Shown in pieces: positions 7,392 to 15,483 of a DNA stretch of 36,510 bases. Every line of letters starts with the position of its first letter. Position 1 is the stretch's first letter. The notes below the pieces were generated by a model. That model was not told the DNA's origin, did no database searches, and was given only the letters and a program-made list of their open reading frames with translations. The stretch covers positions 1 to 36,510 of the forward strand of contig JBBIGZ010000024.1 of assembly GCA_037447295.1 (NCBI GenBank), in the 5' to 3' direction. The DNA comes from 630D-37 sp037447295 (GTDB lineage Bacteria > Chloroflexota > Anaerolineae > Anaerolineales > Villigracilaceae). The translations under genes and the position numbers were made by a program.

Positions 7392-8831
7392 CTAAATCAA
7401 CTCCACATCGTGTGGCTGCGATTCCTTCCACCCGGCGGCAGTGATGCGCACGAACACAGCCTTCTCATACAGTTCGTCAATGTTGTGAGCACCGCAGTAA
7501 CTCATCCCGGATTGTATCCCGCCTGTCAGCTGAGTCAGCACCTCACGCACCGGGCCGCGATAGGGCACCGCCGCCTCCACACCCTCTGAGACGTAATCTT
7601 CAATTTCCTCCTGCGTGATCCAACCTTCCCCTTCGCGCACTTTGCGGGCGATGTTTGCTTGCAGCGAAGCCATGCCGCGCGAGACCTTGTAGCGATGCCC
7701 TTTGCGCGTCATCATCAGGCCGGGGCTCTCATCCGTGCCGGCCAGCAGACTGCCGATCATCACTGTCGAAGCGCCGGCGGCCAGTGCCTTGACAATATCT
7801 CCCGATGTGCGGATACCGCCATCGGCGATGATCGGGATTCCCTGTGGACGGGCGACCGCCGCACATTCCATTACTGCTGAAAGTTGTGGCACGCCTGCGC
7901 CGGCTACCAGACGGGTGATACAGATCGAGCCGGGACCCACGCCCACTTTCACCGCGTCCGCGCCGGCGTCGATCAGGCGTTGCGTACCCTCCCCGGTGGC
8001 CACGTTCCCGCCGATGATCTGCGCTTCCGGGAAATGGCGGCGAATGGCGCGGATCATGTCCACTTCCAGCTGCGAATCTCCATGGGCAATATCCACCACA
8101 ATGCAATCGGCTCCGGCCTCCAGCAGTGCTTCCACACGTTTCATCTCGCGCTCTTTCACCCCCACCGCTGCGCCCACCGCCAGTCGCCCTTTGGCATCTT
8201 TGGTCGCCTTTGGGAATTGGGTGATCTTCAGGATATCCTTCAGCGTGATCAAACCGACTAGCGCGCCCTCTTCGTCCACCAGCGGCAACTTTTCAATGCG
8301 GTGACGGTGCAGGATCTCCGCCGCCTCCTGCAGGGTTGTCCCGGCCGGTGCTGTGATCAGGTGACGGCTCATAATCTCGGTCAAGGGACGCCGATCGTCC
8401 TCCTCAAAGAGCATGTCACGGCTGGTAACTATCCCCACCAAATGTTGGGCTTCATCTAGGATCAGAATCCCGCCTGTGCCGGTCTCCTCCATTAGGCGGC
8501 GGGCATCGCCCACGGTGTGCTTCGTTGTCAAAGTAATCGGCTCGTCCACGATGAACGATTCTGCCCGCTTTACCCGTTCGATTTGTGCGACTTGCTCTTG
8601 AATGGACATAAACCGATGGATGATCCCGATCCCCCCATGACGTGCCATGGCGATCGCCGTTTCCGCTTCGGTCACCGTATCCATGTTCGCCGAAACGATC
8701 GGGATTTGCAGCGTGATCTTCGGCGTCAAACGTGTCTGCGTCGAAAGTTTGCGCCGGGATTCAACATCTGAAAATTGTGGCACCAGCAACACGTCATCAT
8801 AGGTCAGCGCGATCTCGGGAAGGATTTTCAT
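7392..8831 (-). CDS. guaB: IMP dehydrogenase
   Basis: A 479-residue enzyme that oxidises IMP to XMP with NAD+, the first committed step of GMP synthesis. The (beta/alpha)8 barrel carries the loop GVGPGSICITR with catalytic C304. SANMDTVTE (~48-56) and IIGGNVATGEG (~272-282) are typical. Two CBS domains are inserted at ~95-205 (SRDMLFEEDDRRPL linker, LITLKDILK end); these bind adenine/guanine nucleotides and regulate the enzyme. The flap and C-terminus (EGVEAAVPYRGPV, GMSYCGAHNI) are complete. Start ATG at 8831 follows GGAGG (complement of 8838-8842). It is divergent from purB, so the two genes around the IMP branch point face away from a shared 64-base promoter region. Confidence 0.97.
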   Translation of the reverse strand: MKILPEIALTYDDVLLVPQFSDVESRRKLSTQTRLTPKITLQIPIVSANMDTVTEAETAIAMARHGGIGIIHRFMSIQEQVAQIERVKRAESFIVDEPITLTTKHTVGDARRLMEETGTGGILILDEAQHLVGIVTSRDMLFEEDDRRPLTEIMSRHLITAPAGTTLQEAAEILHRHRIEKLPLVDEEGALVGLITLKDILKITQFPKATKDAKGRLAVGAAVGVKEREMKRVEALLEAGADCIVVDIAHGDSQLEVDMIRAIRRHFPEAQIIGGNVATGEGTQRLIDAGADAVKVGVGPGSICITRLVAGAGVPQLSAVMECAAVARPQGIPIIADGGIRTSGDIVKALAAGASTVMIGSLLAGTDESPGLMMTRKGHRYKVSRGMASLQANIARKVREGEGWITQEEIEDYVSEGVEAAVPYRGPVREVLTQLTGGIQSGMSYCGAHNIDELYEKAVFVRITAAGWKESQPHDVELI

Positions 8832-8883
8832 AGGAAACCTCCATCGGAAAATATTGGGGAGAACGATTCCCGCCTTATGAGAG

Positions 8884-8889
8884 TATAAT
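8884..8889 (+). promoter_or_regulatory. putative -10 box of purB, probably leaderless; overlaps a possible guaB -10
   Basis: TATAAT lies only 6 bases before the GTG start of purB (8896), so the transcript would start at or next to the start codon. On the opposite strand bases 8885-8890 read TATTAT, a possible -10 for guaB with a ~47-base leader containing its GGAGG. The element is therefore nearly symmetric and may serve both directions. No clear -35 is seen. Confidence 0.5.
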
Positions 8890-8895
8890 ACAAAT

Positions 8896-10248
8896 GTGGA
8901 CGATGTTCTTCTTGCTCTCTCACCTTTAGATGGGCGCTATAAGGAACAGACTGCCGCACTACGAGAATGGTTCTCCGAGTTCGCCTATTTTCGCTTTCGT
9001 CACAGGGTGGAAATCGCCTATCTGCTCTTCCTGAACGATCGCCTAGGCAAACCACGTCCTTTAACACTTCAAGAGCGTCAACGCCTCCAGGAATTGGCAG
9101 ATTCTTTTTCTCTTGCCGAAGCGGTGCGCATCCGTGAGCTAGAGCGTCGCACGCGTCATGATGTCAAAGCGCTGGAACTCTTTATTCGCGAACAACTGAA
9201 CGCCGCTGCCCTCCCGGACCTGATCCCGTGGGTGCACTTTGGCCTGACCTCGGAAGATGTGAATAGCACGGCTCAGGCTTGGACCTTGCGCCTCAGCCGC
9301 GAGAAAGTGCTTTTGCCTCACTTAGACTCTATCCTCTCCCGCCTCGCCGAGCTGGCGAACGCTTATGCCGCTACGCCCATGCCGGCCCGCACGCATGGAC
9401 AGATCGCCGTGCCGACCACCTTCGGCAAGGAAATGGCGGTCTTCCTGGCGCGTCTCCGACCGCTACGATCGGCTCTTGCCGCCCACGTCTTCCAGGCGCA
9501 TTGGAGTGGTGCGGTGGGCAACTTCAATGCCCACGTTGCCTCTTTCCCTCAGGTGGATTGGCCGGCCTTTGCCCGTGAATTCCTGGCTACTTTGGGCCTG
9601 GAACTGCACCCTTGTGCTACCCAAATCTTGCCTTATGAAAACTGGTTAGAGTACTTTTCACATCTCTATCGGGCGAATGCCGTGCTCCTTGACTTGGTCC
9701 AAGACCTTTGGCGCTACATCAGTGATGGGTATCTTGGTTTGCGACTCGTGGAGCAAGAGGTAGGCTCCTCGACCATGCCCCAAAAAGTCAATCCGATTGA
9801 TTTTGAAAACGCCGAGGGCAATCTTGGCCTGGCGAATGCCTTGCTGGAGCACTATCAGCGCAAATTGCCCATTTCCCGCCTGCAACGTGATCTCTCCGAT
9901 TCCACCGTTCGACGTACCTTCGGCGTGGCTTTGGGACACACTCTTGTCGCCTGGCAGAGCATCCTGCGCGGCTTGGAACGATTGGATGTGCGAACAGGCG
10001 TGATGTCACAAGCGCTGGAAGCCCATTGGGAAACCGTTGCCGAGGGCGCACAGACGATCCTACGCGCTGCCGGCTATGCTGAAGCCTATGATTGGCTTAA
10101 AGCGCTTACCCGTGGGCACATCATCGATCGCGACGAATACCTGCAATGGGTTGAATCACTGCCGGTCGAAGAGGCTCTGAAAGCCCGCCTCCGTGCACTC
10201 TCGCCAACAACGTTCCTAGGTCTGGCTGAACACCTCGCTCACCTGTAG
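8896..10248 (+). CDS. purB: adenylosuccinate lyase
   Basis: A 450-residue fumarase-superfamily enzyme that acts twice in purine synthesis: SAICAR to AICAR, and adenylosuccinate to AMP plus fumarate. The flexible signature loop SSTMPQKVNP is at ~291-300, with S291 in the position of the catalytic base. ARTHGQ (~164-169) carries the general-acid histidine H167. The N-terminus LSPLDGRY and overall length match the long (E. coli-like) PurB subgroup rather than the ~430-residue B. subtilis type. The start is GTG 8896 with no Shine-Dalgarno sequence; the TATAAT six bases upstream explains this as a leaderless message. An ATG two bases upstream is in another frame. Confidence 0.96.
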   Translation: MDDVLLALSPLDGRYKEQTAALREWFSEFAYFRFRHRVEIAYLLFLNDRLGKPRPLTLQERQRLQELADSFSLAEAVRIRELERRTRHDVKALELFIREQLNAAALPDLIPWVHFGLTSEDVNSTAQAWTLRLSREKVLLPHLDSILSRLAELANAYAATPMPARTHGQIAVPTTFGKEMAVFLARLRPLRSALAAHVFQAHWSGAVGNFNAHVASFPQVDWPAFAREFLATLGLELHPCATQILPYENWLEYFSHLYRANAVLLDLVQDLWRYISDGYLGLRLVEQEVGSSTMPQKVNPIDFENAEGNLGLANALLEHYQRKLPISRLQRDLSDSTVRRTFGVALGHTLVAWQSILRGLERLDVRTGVMSQALEAHWETVAEGAQTILRAAGYAEAYDWLKALTRGHIIDRDEYLQWVESLPVEEALKARLRALSPTTFLGLAEHLAHL

Positions 10249-10266
10249 GGCAACTTGCATTTGCCC
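10248..10266 (+). repeat. short stem-loop after purB, containing a repeat shared with 14850-14865
   Basis: GGGCAA (10248-10253) pairs with TTGCCC (10261-10266) around a 7-base loop. The 16 bases from 10249 are identical to those at 14850-14865. A second weak stem (AAGTGA 10270-10275 with TCACTT 10286-10291) and a T-rich stretch to ~10311 follow, so this region may end purB transcription. Confidence 0.45.
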
Positions 10267-10330
10267 ATAAAGTGAAGTATGGAACTCACTTCTTCGGTCT
10301 TTCGTCTTTTTCTAGAAAGGCCTCGCATCT

Positions 10331-10357
10331 ACGGTCTACCGTCCACCGTCTGTCGTC
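10331..10357 (+). repeat. GGTC/CCGTC-rich intergenic repeat, copy 1
   Basis: An imperfect repeat built from ACGGTCTACCGTC, CACCGTC and TGTCGTC units. It shares the core ACGGTCTACCGTC with copy 2 at 26722-26749. Both copies sit about 20 bases before a start codon, directly ahead of the ribosome-binding site of an unrelated gene. Confidence 0.6.
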
Positions 10358-10376
10358 TCCTTGAAAGGAGCCTCCT

Positions 10377-13300
10377 ATGAAACTTTTGCGAGCGTTGATT
10401 TGGATCCTGCTCACCTTCTCGCTTTTCTTCCCAACCCAATCTACTTTCACCGTGCAAGCCGCCACGCTTTGTGACCAAGCCCAATTTGTTGCTGATGTCA
10501 CCATTCCGGATGGCACCGTGTTGGCTGCCGGCACCACCTTTACCAAAACTTGGCGGCTGAAGAATATTGGCACGTGCACCTGGGGGAGCGGGTATCGTCT
10601 GGTTTTCAGCAGCGGCGCCCAGATGGGCGGCCCTGCGGAAGTCAACCTGCCCTATAGTGTGGCCCCTGGTCAGATGGTAGATGTTTCCGTAACGCTCACC
10701 GCGCCATCCACTCCCGGCACCCACCGCGGCTATTGGATGTTGAAGAATGCTTCCGGGATCCTGTTTGGCTTGGGATGGAACGCCGACAAGCCCTTTTGGG
10801 TGGAGATTGTGGTCCCGAGTGAGCAAAACGTTGTGTTAGATTTCTTTTCCCAGGCGGCGAATGCCTCCTGGGGGAATGTTTCCGGCAGCCTGCCCTTCCC
10901 TGGTCGGGAAGGTGATCCCAAGGGTTTTGTCCTGCCGCGGGAAAATCCCACGTTGGAGAGCGGGGTGGTGCCTGGAAAGGCGCTGCTCATGGTGCCTCAG
11001 CAGGTCTATCATGGTGTCATCTATGGCGTCTATCCTGCACTCACCGTCCAAAGGGGGGATGAATTTCAGGCCACGATTGGGTGTGAACAAGGTGCGACAG
11101 GGTGTTATGCCCGTTTCACGTTGCAGTATTTGGATTCCAACGGGTTGCTGTACACACTTTGGAGTTTTGACGAAAAATATGATGGTCTGGTCTATAGCGC
11201 TCGCATCCCGCTGAATGTTATTGCGGGCAAGACGGTGCGTTTTGTGCTCAAGGTGCGCGCTGCGGGTCCCGCGACCGATGACCGTGCCGTTTGGGTTAAT
11301 CCGGTCATTGTGCGTACAGGTGGTTTACCGCCTACTGCCACCCCGCCGGTAGGCACCCTCACCCCCACGCCGACCGTTCCGCCGGGCATGACTCCTACGC
11401 CGACCTCACCGCCGGTTTCCGGTTGTGATAAAGCCCAATTCATTGCGGATGTTACTGTGCCGGATGGGACTTTGATGTCTCCTGGGCAGGTGTTTGATAA
11501 GACCTGGCGGCTGAAAAACATCGGCACTTGCACGTGGACTACTGCCTACAAGCTAGTGTTTGTTGGTGGGGAGCAGATGGGTGGTCCTGCGGAGGCCAAC
11601 CTACCGCGTGATGTGCCGCCTGGGAGCACGGTGGACCTGACCGTGCGGCTCACGGCGCCTTCTGTGGCCGGCACCTACCGCGGCTATTGGCAGTTCAAGA
11701 ATGCTTCTGGTGTGCTGTTCGGCATTGGCACGCCGGCGGTCAAGCCGTGGTGGGTGGAGATTCGCGTGAGTGGTCCGACGCCCACGGCTACTCCGCCTCC
11801 GCCGGCCGGCGATACGCTCTACGACTTTGTGGCTCATGCCTGTGAAGCGCAATGGGTAAGCGGAGCGGGTAACCTGCCTTGTCCTGGCAGCGAAGGGGAT
11901 GCGCGGGGTTTTGTGCGCCTACTCTCCGCCCCGCGCCTGGAAAACGGTGTGATTGATTCGCGCCCCGGTCTGCTGACCGTTCCGCAGAACGTGTATAACG
12001 GCTACATTCAGGGAATTTACCCACCGATTCAAGTCCAGGCTGGTGACCGTTTCGAGTCGGTTGTCAACTGCGAATACGGGGCGACGAGCTGTTTGGTGAT
12101 CTTTCGGTTGGATTACCGCATTGGGAGTGGTCCCACGCAGACGCTATGGGCGTTTGGTGAGCGCTATGAGGGGTTGTATTACCGTGCTGATCTGGACCTT
12201 TCGGCGCTGGCGGGGCAAGAAGTGCGCTTTGTGCTGACGGTATTGACGAACGGTTCGGCGAGCGGTGACCGCGCCTTGTGGGTGGCGCCGCGCATTCGGC
12301 GACCGGGGATGGGTGCTATCTCGACCCCCACGCCGACCGCCACCATCCCAGCCGGTACCCCATCGCCAACCTTCGTTCCATCTCCAACGGCAACGACCAC
12401 TTCTTGGACCTCTGGCCTGGACGTTTCTCATTTGACGTATCTCCGTCTATTTGATAGGGAAAATGGTTGGGCCATCACCACCGGTGCTGTTTACCGCCGG
12501 CAGGGCGCGTCCTGGCAAAATGTCACACCGCCTTCTTTCTCCGCGGCCGGGAGAAGCCTTCGCTATTTCTTCCTGGACCTTCAAAATGCTTGGCTGTTGC
12601 CACCACCATCCGCATCACAAGGCACACTTTATCACACTGCCGATGGCGGTCAAAACTGGGAGACAATCTCCGCACCTTTCGGCCTTGCCGATCTGGTTTT
12701 CCTGAGCGCAAATGAAGGGTGGGCACTTGCCTACCTGGCTGCAGGTGCCGGTTCCAGCAGCATTGCCGTCTACCGCACTGCCGATGGAGGACATTCTTGG
12801 GAATTGCGCTTCGTCAACGATCCGAACGTTCCATCTGCGCGCCAGGATATTCCACTTTCAGGGATCAAAAACGGCCTGGCAGCGCGCGATTTCCAGGTTG
12901 CCTGGGTGACCGGTACCGTTTATTCTCCGCTCACCCCCTATCTCTATGTAAGCCACGATGGTGGTCAGAGCTGGCAACTGCAAAATATCTCACTACCGCC
13001 CGCTGATAGTAACGCACAACTCACTTTCCGTCCGCCGATTTTCCTGAATACGCAACAGGCTCTCTTGTTGGTGGAAATCGCTGGCTCATCCTCTCGCACT
13101 GCCATCTACGTGAGCCGGGATGGCGGAGAATCCTGGGAGCTTGCACCTAACCTGCTAAGTGGTGTCGGACGATTTCAATCTCTCTCACTCCAGGAATGGT
13201 TTTTCTGGAATGGTACCGCCTTTCTCTATACCTCTGACGGAGGTCAGAGTTGGGAAACTCGAACTCCTGATCGCAACTTTGGAGATGCTTCCGTTGGCTG

Positions 13301-13412
13301 GCAATTCCTGAACTCCCAGGAGGGTTTCCTCTGGACCGTTCCAATCGAGGGCCTATCCTCCTTGTATCATACATTGGACGGTGGACGAACATGGGTTCTT
13401 TTGAATCCGTAA
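10377..13412 (+). CDS. large secreted protein: two NBR1-type Ig domains plus YCF48/BNR-like propeller
   Basis: A 1011-residue exported protein with a Sec signal peptide (~1-28, cleavage after VQA likely). Domains in order: an Ig-like 'next to BRCA1' domain (~30-145, with TFTKTWRLKNIGTCTW and HRGYWMLKNASG); a beta-rich module (~153-313, starting VLDFFSQAANASW and ending DRAVWVNP); a Pro/Thr linker; a second Ig (~349-468, KTWRLKNIGTCTW again); a second copy of the beta-rich module (~478-645, LYDFVAHACEAQW to DRALWVAP); another Pro/Thr linker; and a C-terminal region (~685-1011) with repeated DGGQNWE, DGGHSWE, DGGQSWQ, DGGESWE and DGGRTW words of the YCF48/BNR type, suggesting a beta-propeller. 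The Ig and beta-rich modules are thus duplicated as a pair. No enzyme motif is visible. A cell-surface binding role is inferred. The ribosome-binding site AAAGGAG is at 10364-10370. Confidence 0.85.
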   Translation: MKLLRALIWILLTFSLFFPTQSTFTVQAATLCDQAQFVADVTIPDGTVLAAGTTFTKTWRLKNIGTCTWGSGYRLVFSSGAQMGGPAEVNLPYSVAPGQMVDVSVTLTAPSTPGTHRGYWMLKNASGILFGLGWNADKPFWVEIVVPSEQNVVLDFFSQAANASWGNVSGSLPFPGREGDPKGFVLPRENPTLESGVVPGKALLMVPQQVYHGVIYGVYPALTVQRGDEFQATIGCEQGATGCYARFTLQYLDSNGLLYTLWSFDEKYDGLVYSARIPLNVIAGKTVRFVLKVRAAGPATDDRAVWVNPVIVRTGGLPPTATPPVGTLTPTPTVPPGMTPTPTSPPVSGCDKAQFIADVTVPDGTLMSPGQVFDKTWRLKNIGTCTWTTAYKLVFVGGEQMGGPAEANLPRDVPPGSTVDLTVRLTAPSVAGTYRGYWQFKNASGVLFGIGTPAVKPWWVEIRVSGPTPTATPPPPAGDTLYDFVAHACEAQWVSGAGNLPCPGSEGDARGFVRLLSAPRLENGVIDSRPGLLTVPQNVYNGYIQGIYPPIQVQAGDRFESVVNCEYGATSCLVIFRLDYRIGSGPTQTLWAFGERYEGLYYRADLDLSALAGQEVRFVLTVLTNGSASGDRALWVAPRIRRPGMGAISTPTPTATIPAGTPSPTFVPSPTATTTSWTSGLDVSHLTYLRLFDRENGWAITTGAVYRRQGASWQNVTPPSFSAAGRSLRYFFLDLQNAWLLPPPSASQGTLYHTADGGQNWETISAPFGLADLVFLSANEGWALAYLAAGAGSSSIAVYRTADGGHSWELRFVNDPNVPSARQDIPLSGIKNGLAARDFQVAWVTGTVYSPLTPYLYVSHDGGQSWQLQNISLPPADSNAQLTFRPPIFLNTQQALLLVEIAGSSSRTAIYVSRDGGESWELAPNLLSGVGRFQSLSLQEWFFWNGTAFLYTSDGGQSWETRTPDRNFGDASVGWQFLNSQEGFLWTVPIEGLSSLYHTLDGGRTWVLLNP

Positions 13413-13460
13413 GGAGGCTCTCCCGACTCTCTGGCAAACGTTGATAGAGTACGGCCATGT

Positions 13461-13466
13461 TACAAT
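13461..13466 (+). promoter_or_regulatory. putative extended -10 promoter of the PglC/PglD pair
   Basis: TACAAT preceded by TGT gives an extended -10. TTGATA at 13441-13446 would be a good -35 sequence, but the spacing is only 14 bases. Predicted initiation near 13473 leaves a ~20-base leader with TGAGG before ATG 13492. Confidence 0.4.
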
Positions 13467-13491
13467 ATCAGTGGGAGCCGTAATCTGAGGT

Positions 13492-14121
13492 ATGTTTCCG
13501 CCAGGAGTGCCGATCTCGAAGCGCCTCTTTGACCTTTTGCTCACCGCGCCGGCCGTGATCCTGCTTTCACCGCTTTTGGCGCTGATCGCCTTGCTGGTCT
13601 ATCTCTTTCACGGCCGGCCGGTGCTGTTCCGGCAATTGCGGGCCGGCTATCGCGGCCAACCGTTCTGGATTTACAAATTCCGCACGATGAACGATGCCCG
13701 CGATGCTCATGGTAACCTTTTGCCCGATGAGCAACGTCTGACCCCGTTAGGGCGCTTTCTGCGCGCCACCAGCCTAGATGAACTGCCTGAGCTTTTCCTC
13801 GTCTTGAGCGGCAAAATGAGCCTGGTGGGACCGCGTCCGTTGTTCTTGCACTATTTGGAGCGCTATACGCCAGAGCAGGCGCGCCGGCATGAGGTCTTGC
13901 CCGGCATCACTGGCTGGGCACAGATCAACGGGCGCAATGCGCTCACTTGGGAAGAGAAGTTCCGCCTGGATGTCTGGTATGTAGATCATCGCTCGTTTTG
14001 GCTCGATCTGAAGATTCTCCTGCTCACCGTTTGGAAAGTGCTCAAGCGGGAGGGCATCTCTCAACCCGGCCACGCCACGGCCGAAGAATTCATGGGTATA
14101 CAAGGAGAACCACGCACATGA
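13492..14121 (+). CDS. bacterial sugar transferase, PglC/WcaJ-type phosphoglycosyl transferase
   Basis: A 209-residue monotopic phosphoglycosyl transferase that moves a sugar-phosphate from a UDP-sugar to undecaprenyl phosphate, the first membrane step of glycan assembly. It has one N-terminal membrane-inserted helix (~12-38, with the proline kink typical of the re-entrant helix), then the family motifs KFRTM, SLDELPEL (the Asp-Glu catalytic pair) and LVGPRPL, and the WAQINGRN segment. Its length matches the minimal PglC form rather than the long WcaJ form. It overlaps the next gene, a PglD-like acetyltransferase, by 4 bases (ATGA). PglC and PglD act in sequence on bacillosamine-type sugars, so the pair may make or transfer a diacetylated amino sugar. 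The exact sugar is unknown. Confidence 0.9.
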   Translation: MFPPGVPISKRLFDLLLTAPAVILLSPLLALIALLVYLFHGRPVLFRQLRAGYRGQPFWIYKFRTMNDARDAHGNLLPDEQRLTPLGRFLRATSLDELPELFLVLSGKMSLVGPRPLFLHYLERYTPEQARRHEVLPGITGWAQINGRNALTWEEKFRLDVWYVDHRSFWLDLKILLLTVWKVLKREGISQPGHATAEEFMGIQGEPRT

Positions 14122-14771
14122 CGTCATTGCCTGCTCCTCTTCATCCCATTGTGATGTACGGTGGCGGAGGGCACGGAAAAATCCTGATCGATTTGCTGCG
14201 TGCCTTGAACCGCTATCACTTGGTTGGCATTCTAGACGATGGCCGCACCCCCGGCGAAACCGTGATGGGCGTGCCGATCTTGGGAAACGGGGAAATGCTG
14301 GCCGAAATCCGCGCGCGTGGCGTGACCTTGGCAATCAACGCCGTAGGCGGCATTGGCAAACCGGACGTACGCATTGCCATTTTCGAGCGCCTGAAGTCTT
14401 TCGGCTTTGAATGTCCGCTGCTCATCCATCCTTGGGCGCTTGTTGAGCCGAGCGCAACCATTGCCGATGGCGCGCAGGTGCTGGCTCGGGCGTATATCGG
14501 CAGCGAAGTGCAGATCGGCTTCGGTACGCTGATCAACGTCGGAGCGATTGTCTCTCACGAGTGCCGCATTGGGAGTTATGTCAATATCTCGCCGGGGGCC
14601 ATGCTGGCCGGAAATGTGGAAGTCGGTGAAGCGGCCCAGATCGGCATGGGCGTGACGATCAATTTGGGGATCAAGATTGGGGCTCGTGCCCGCATTGGGA
14701 ACGGTGCAACGGTCAAAGCCGATGTTCCGGAAGGTGGCGTGGTGCGCGCCGGTCACATTTGGCCACCATAG
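14118..14771 (+). CDS. NeuD/PglD-family sugar O/N-acetyltransferase (left-handed beta-helix)
   Basis: A 217-residue acetyltransferase. The N-terminal Rossmann-like part (MYGGGGHGKILIDLL, ~13-27) binds the UDP-sugar, and the C-terminal half (~105-217) is made of hexapeptide-type repeats (ATIADGAQVLARAYIGSEV...IGFGTLIN) that form the left-handed beta-helix and bind acetyl-CoA. HECRIGSYV contains the histidine expected for catalysis in this family. ATG 14118 was chosen over a longer opening to 13947 because it overlaps the preceding stop as ATGA, has AAGGAG at 14102-14107, and begins right at the Rossmann motif. Whether it modifies an amino sugar (PglD) or sialic-acid-like sugar (NeuD) cannot be told, but the PglC neighbour favours the former. 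Confidence 0.88.
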   Translation: MTSLPAPLHPIVMYGGGGHGKILIDLLRALNRYHLVGILDDGRTPGETVMGVPILGNGEMLAEIRARGVTLAINAVGGIGKPDVRIAIFERLKSFGFECPLLIHPWALVEPSATIADGAQVLARAYIGSEVQIGFGTLINVGAIVSHECRIGSYVNISPGAMLAGNVEVGEAAQIGMGVTINLGIKIGARARIGNGATVKADVPEGGVVRAGHIWPP

Positions 14772-14946
14772 TCTTCCATTTTGGGGCAAGTTATGGTAAA
14801 TATCAACGTGCTATGCGTTGCCTGATGTACACTGCCAAAGCGCCACCTTGGCAACTTGCATTTGCTTCAGCCCTTTTGGGAAAGTTAACCCCATTGGCCC
14901 TCGGCTGATGGTGGTTAATTTTTTATTCCATCACAGAGGAGTAAAA
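14772..14946. other. intergenic region with repeat and weak hairpins before the SET-domain gene
   Basis: 175 bases without a convincing gene. It contains GCAAGTT near 14786 and AACTTGC near 14853 as distant inverted repeats, the 16-base sequence at 14850-14865 that also occurs after purB, a weak TGATGG/CCATCA stem with a T-rich loop ending about 14934, and AGGAG at ~14936 as ribosome-binding site. The frame of the next gene stays open to 14818, but the encoded extension does not look like protein. Confidence 0.4.
14850..14865 (+). repeat. 16-base intergenic repeat, second copy (first at 10249)
   Basis: GGCAACTTGCATTTGC is identical to 10249-10264. At the first copy it forms a perfect 6-bp stem with its flanks. 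Here only GCAA/TTGC pairs. Confidence 0.5.
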
Positions 14947-15483
14947 ATGCAAATCGTAAATCGTTCTTACCTTTCCCCCAAACTAGAAAGCCGACCGAAT
15001 CCCCAAAAGGGCGGCTGGGGAGTTTTTGCGATTGAGCCGATTAAGAAGGGAGAATTGCTCGTCCTGTGGGGAGGACGAGTCTTACATATCAGTCAACTGG
15101 ATCGCAGCTTGCCGAATTTTACGCAGGTCGTTCTCCAGATCGACGAGGAATTCTATCTGTTCTCCGAAGAAGAGGAAGCGGCCGACCATTTTAACCACTC
15201 TTGCGATCCGAATGCCGGCTTCTTCGGGCAGATCGGCCTGGTCGCAATGCGGGATATTGCTCCCGGCGAAGAGGTGTGCTTCGATTACGCTATGTGTGAC
15301 GGTTCGCCCTATGACGAATTCGAATGTCACTGCGGCGCGCCAAATTGCCGTGGTCGGGTGACCGGCGAGGATTGGAAGCGCCCGGAGCTCTGGGAACGAT
15401 ACGAGGGATATTTTTCTCCCTATATCGAGCGCCGCATCCGTGCTCTCAAGGCCCAAGCATATGCGCTGGTTGAGACAATTTAG
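14947..15483 (+). CDS. SET-domain protein lysine methyltransferase-like protein
   Basis: A 178-residue cytosolic protein with a complete compact SET domain: GGWGVFA (~22-28) for SAM binding, FNHSCDPNA (~82-90) as the NHSC motif, GEEVCFDYA (~108-115) with the catalytic tyrosine Y114, and a post-SET zinc site CHC....C (C127, C129, C134, with C86 from NHSC). SET enzymes transfer methyl groups from S-adenosylmethionine to protein lysines; the target here is unknown. ATG 14947 follows AGGAG and starts just before the SET fold, whereas a GTG/ATG-type start at 14818 would add ~43 unlike residues. The downstream membrane glycosyltransferase begins inside its last codons, but a shared function is not evident. 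Confidence 0.9.
   Translation: MQIVNRSYLSPKLESRPNPQKGGWGVFAIEPIKKGELLVLWGGRVLHISQLDRSLPNFTQVVLQIDEEFYLFSEEEEAADHFNHSCDPNAGFFGQIGLVAMRDIAPGEEVCFDYAMCDGSPYDEFECHCGAPNCRGRVTGEDWKRPELWERYEGYFSPYIERRIRALKAQAYALVETI

Noticed and set aside
10331..10357. CRISPR-like array from the GGTC/CCGTC repeats
   Set aside because: Units are 7-14 bases, adjacent and imperfect, without spacers of constant length and without cas genes.
14818..14946. Longer start for the SET-domain protein
   Set aside because: The extra residues overlap an intergenic repeat and have no SET homology; ATG 14947 has a proper AGGAG site.
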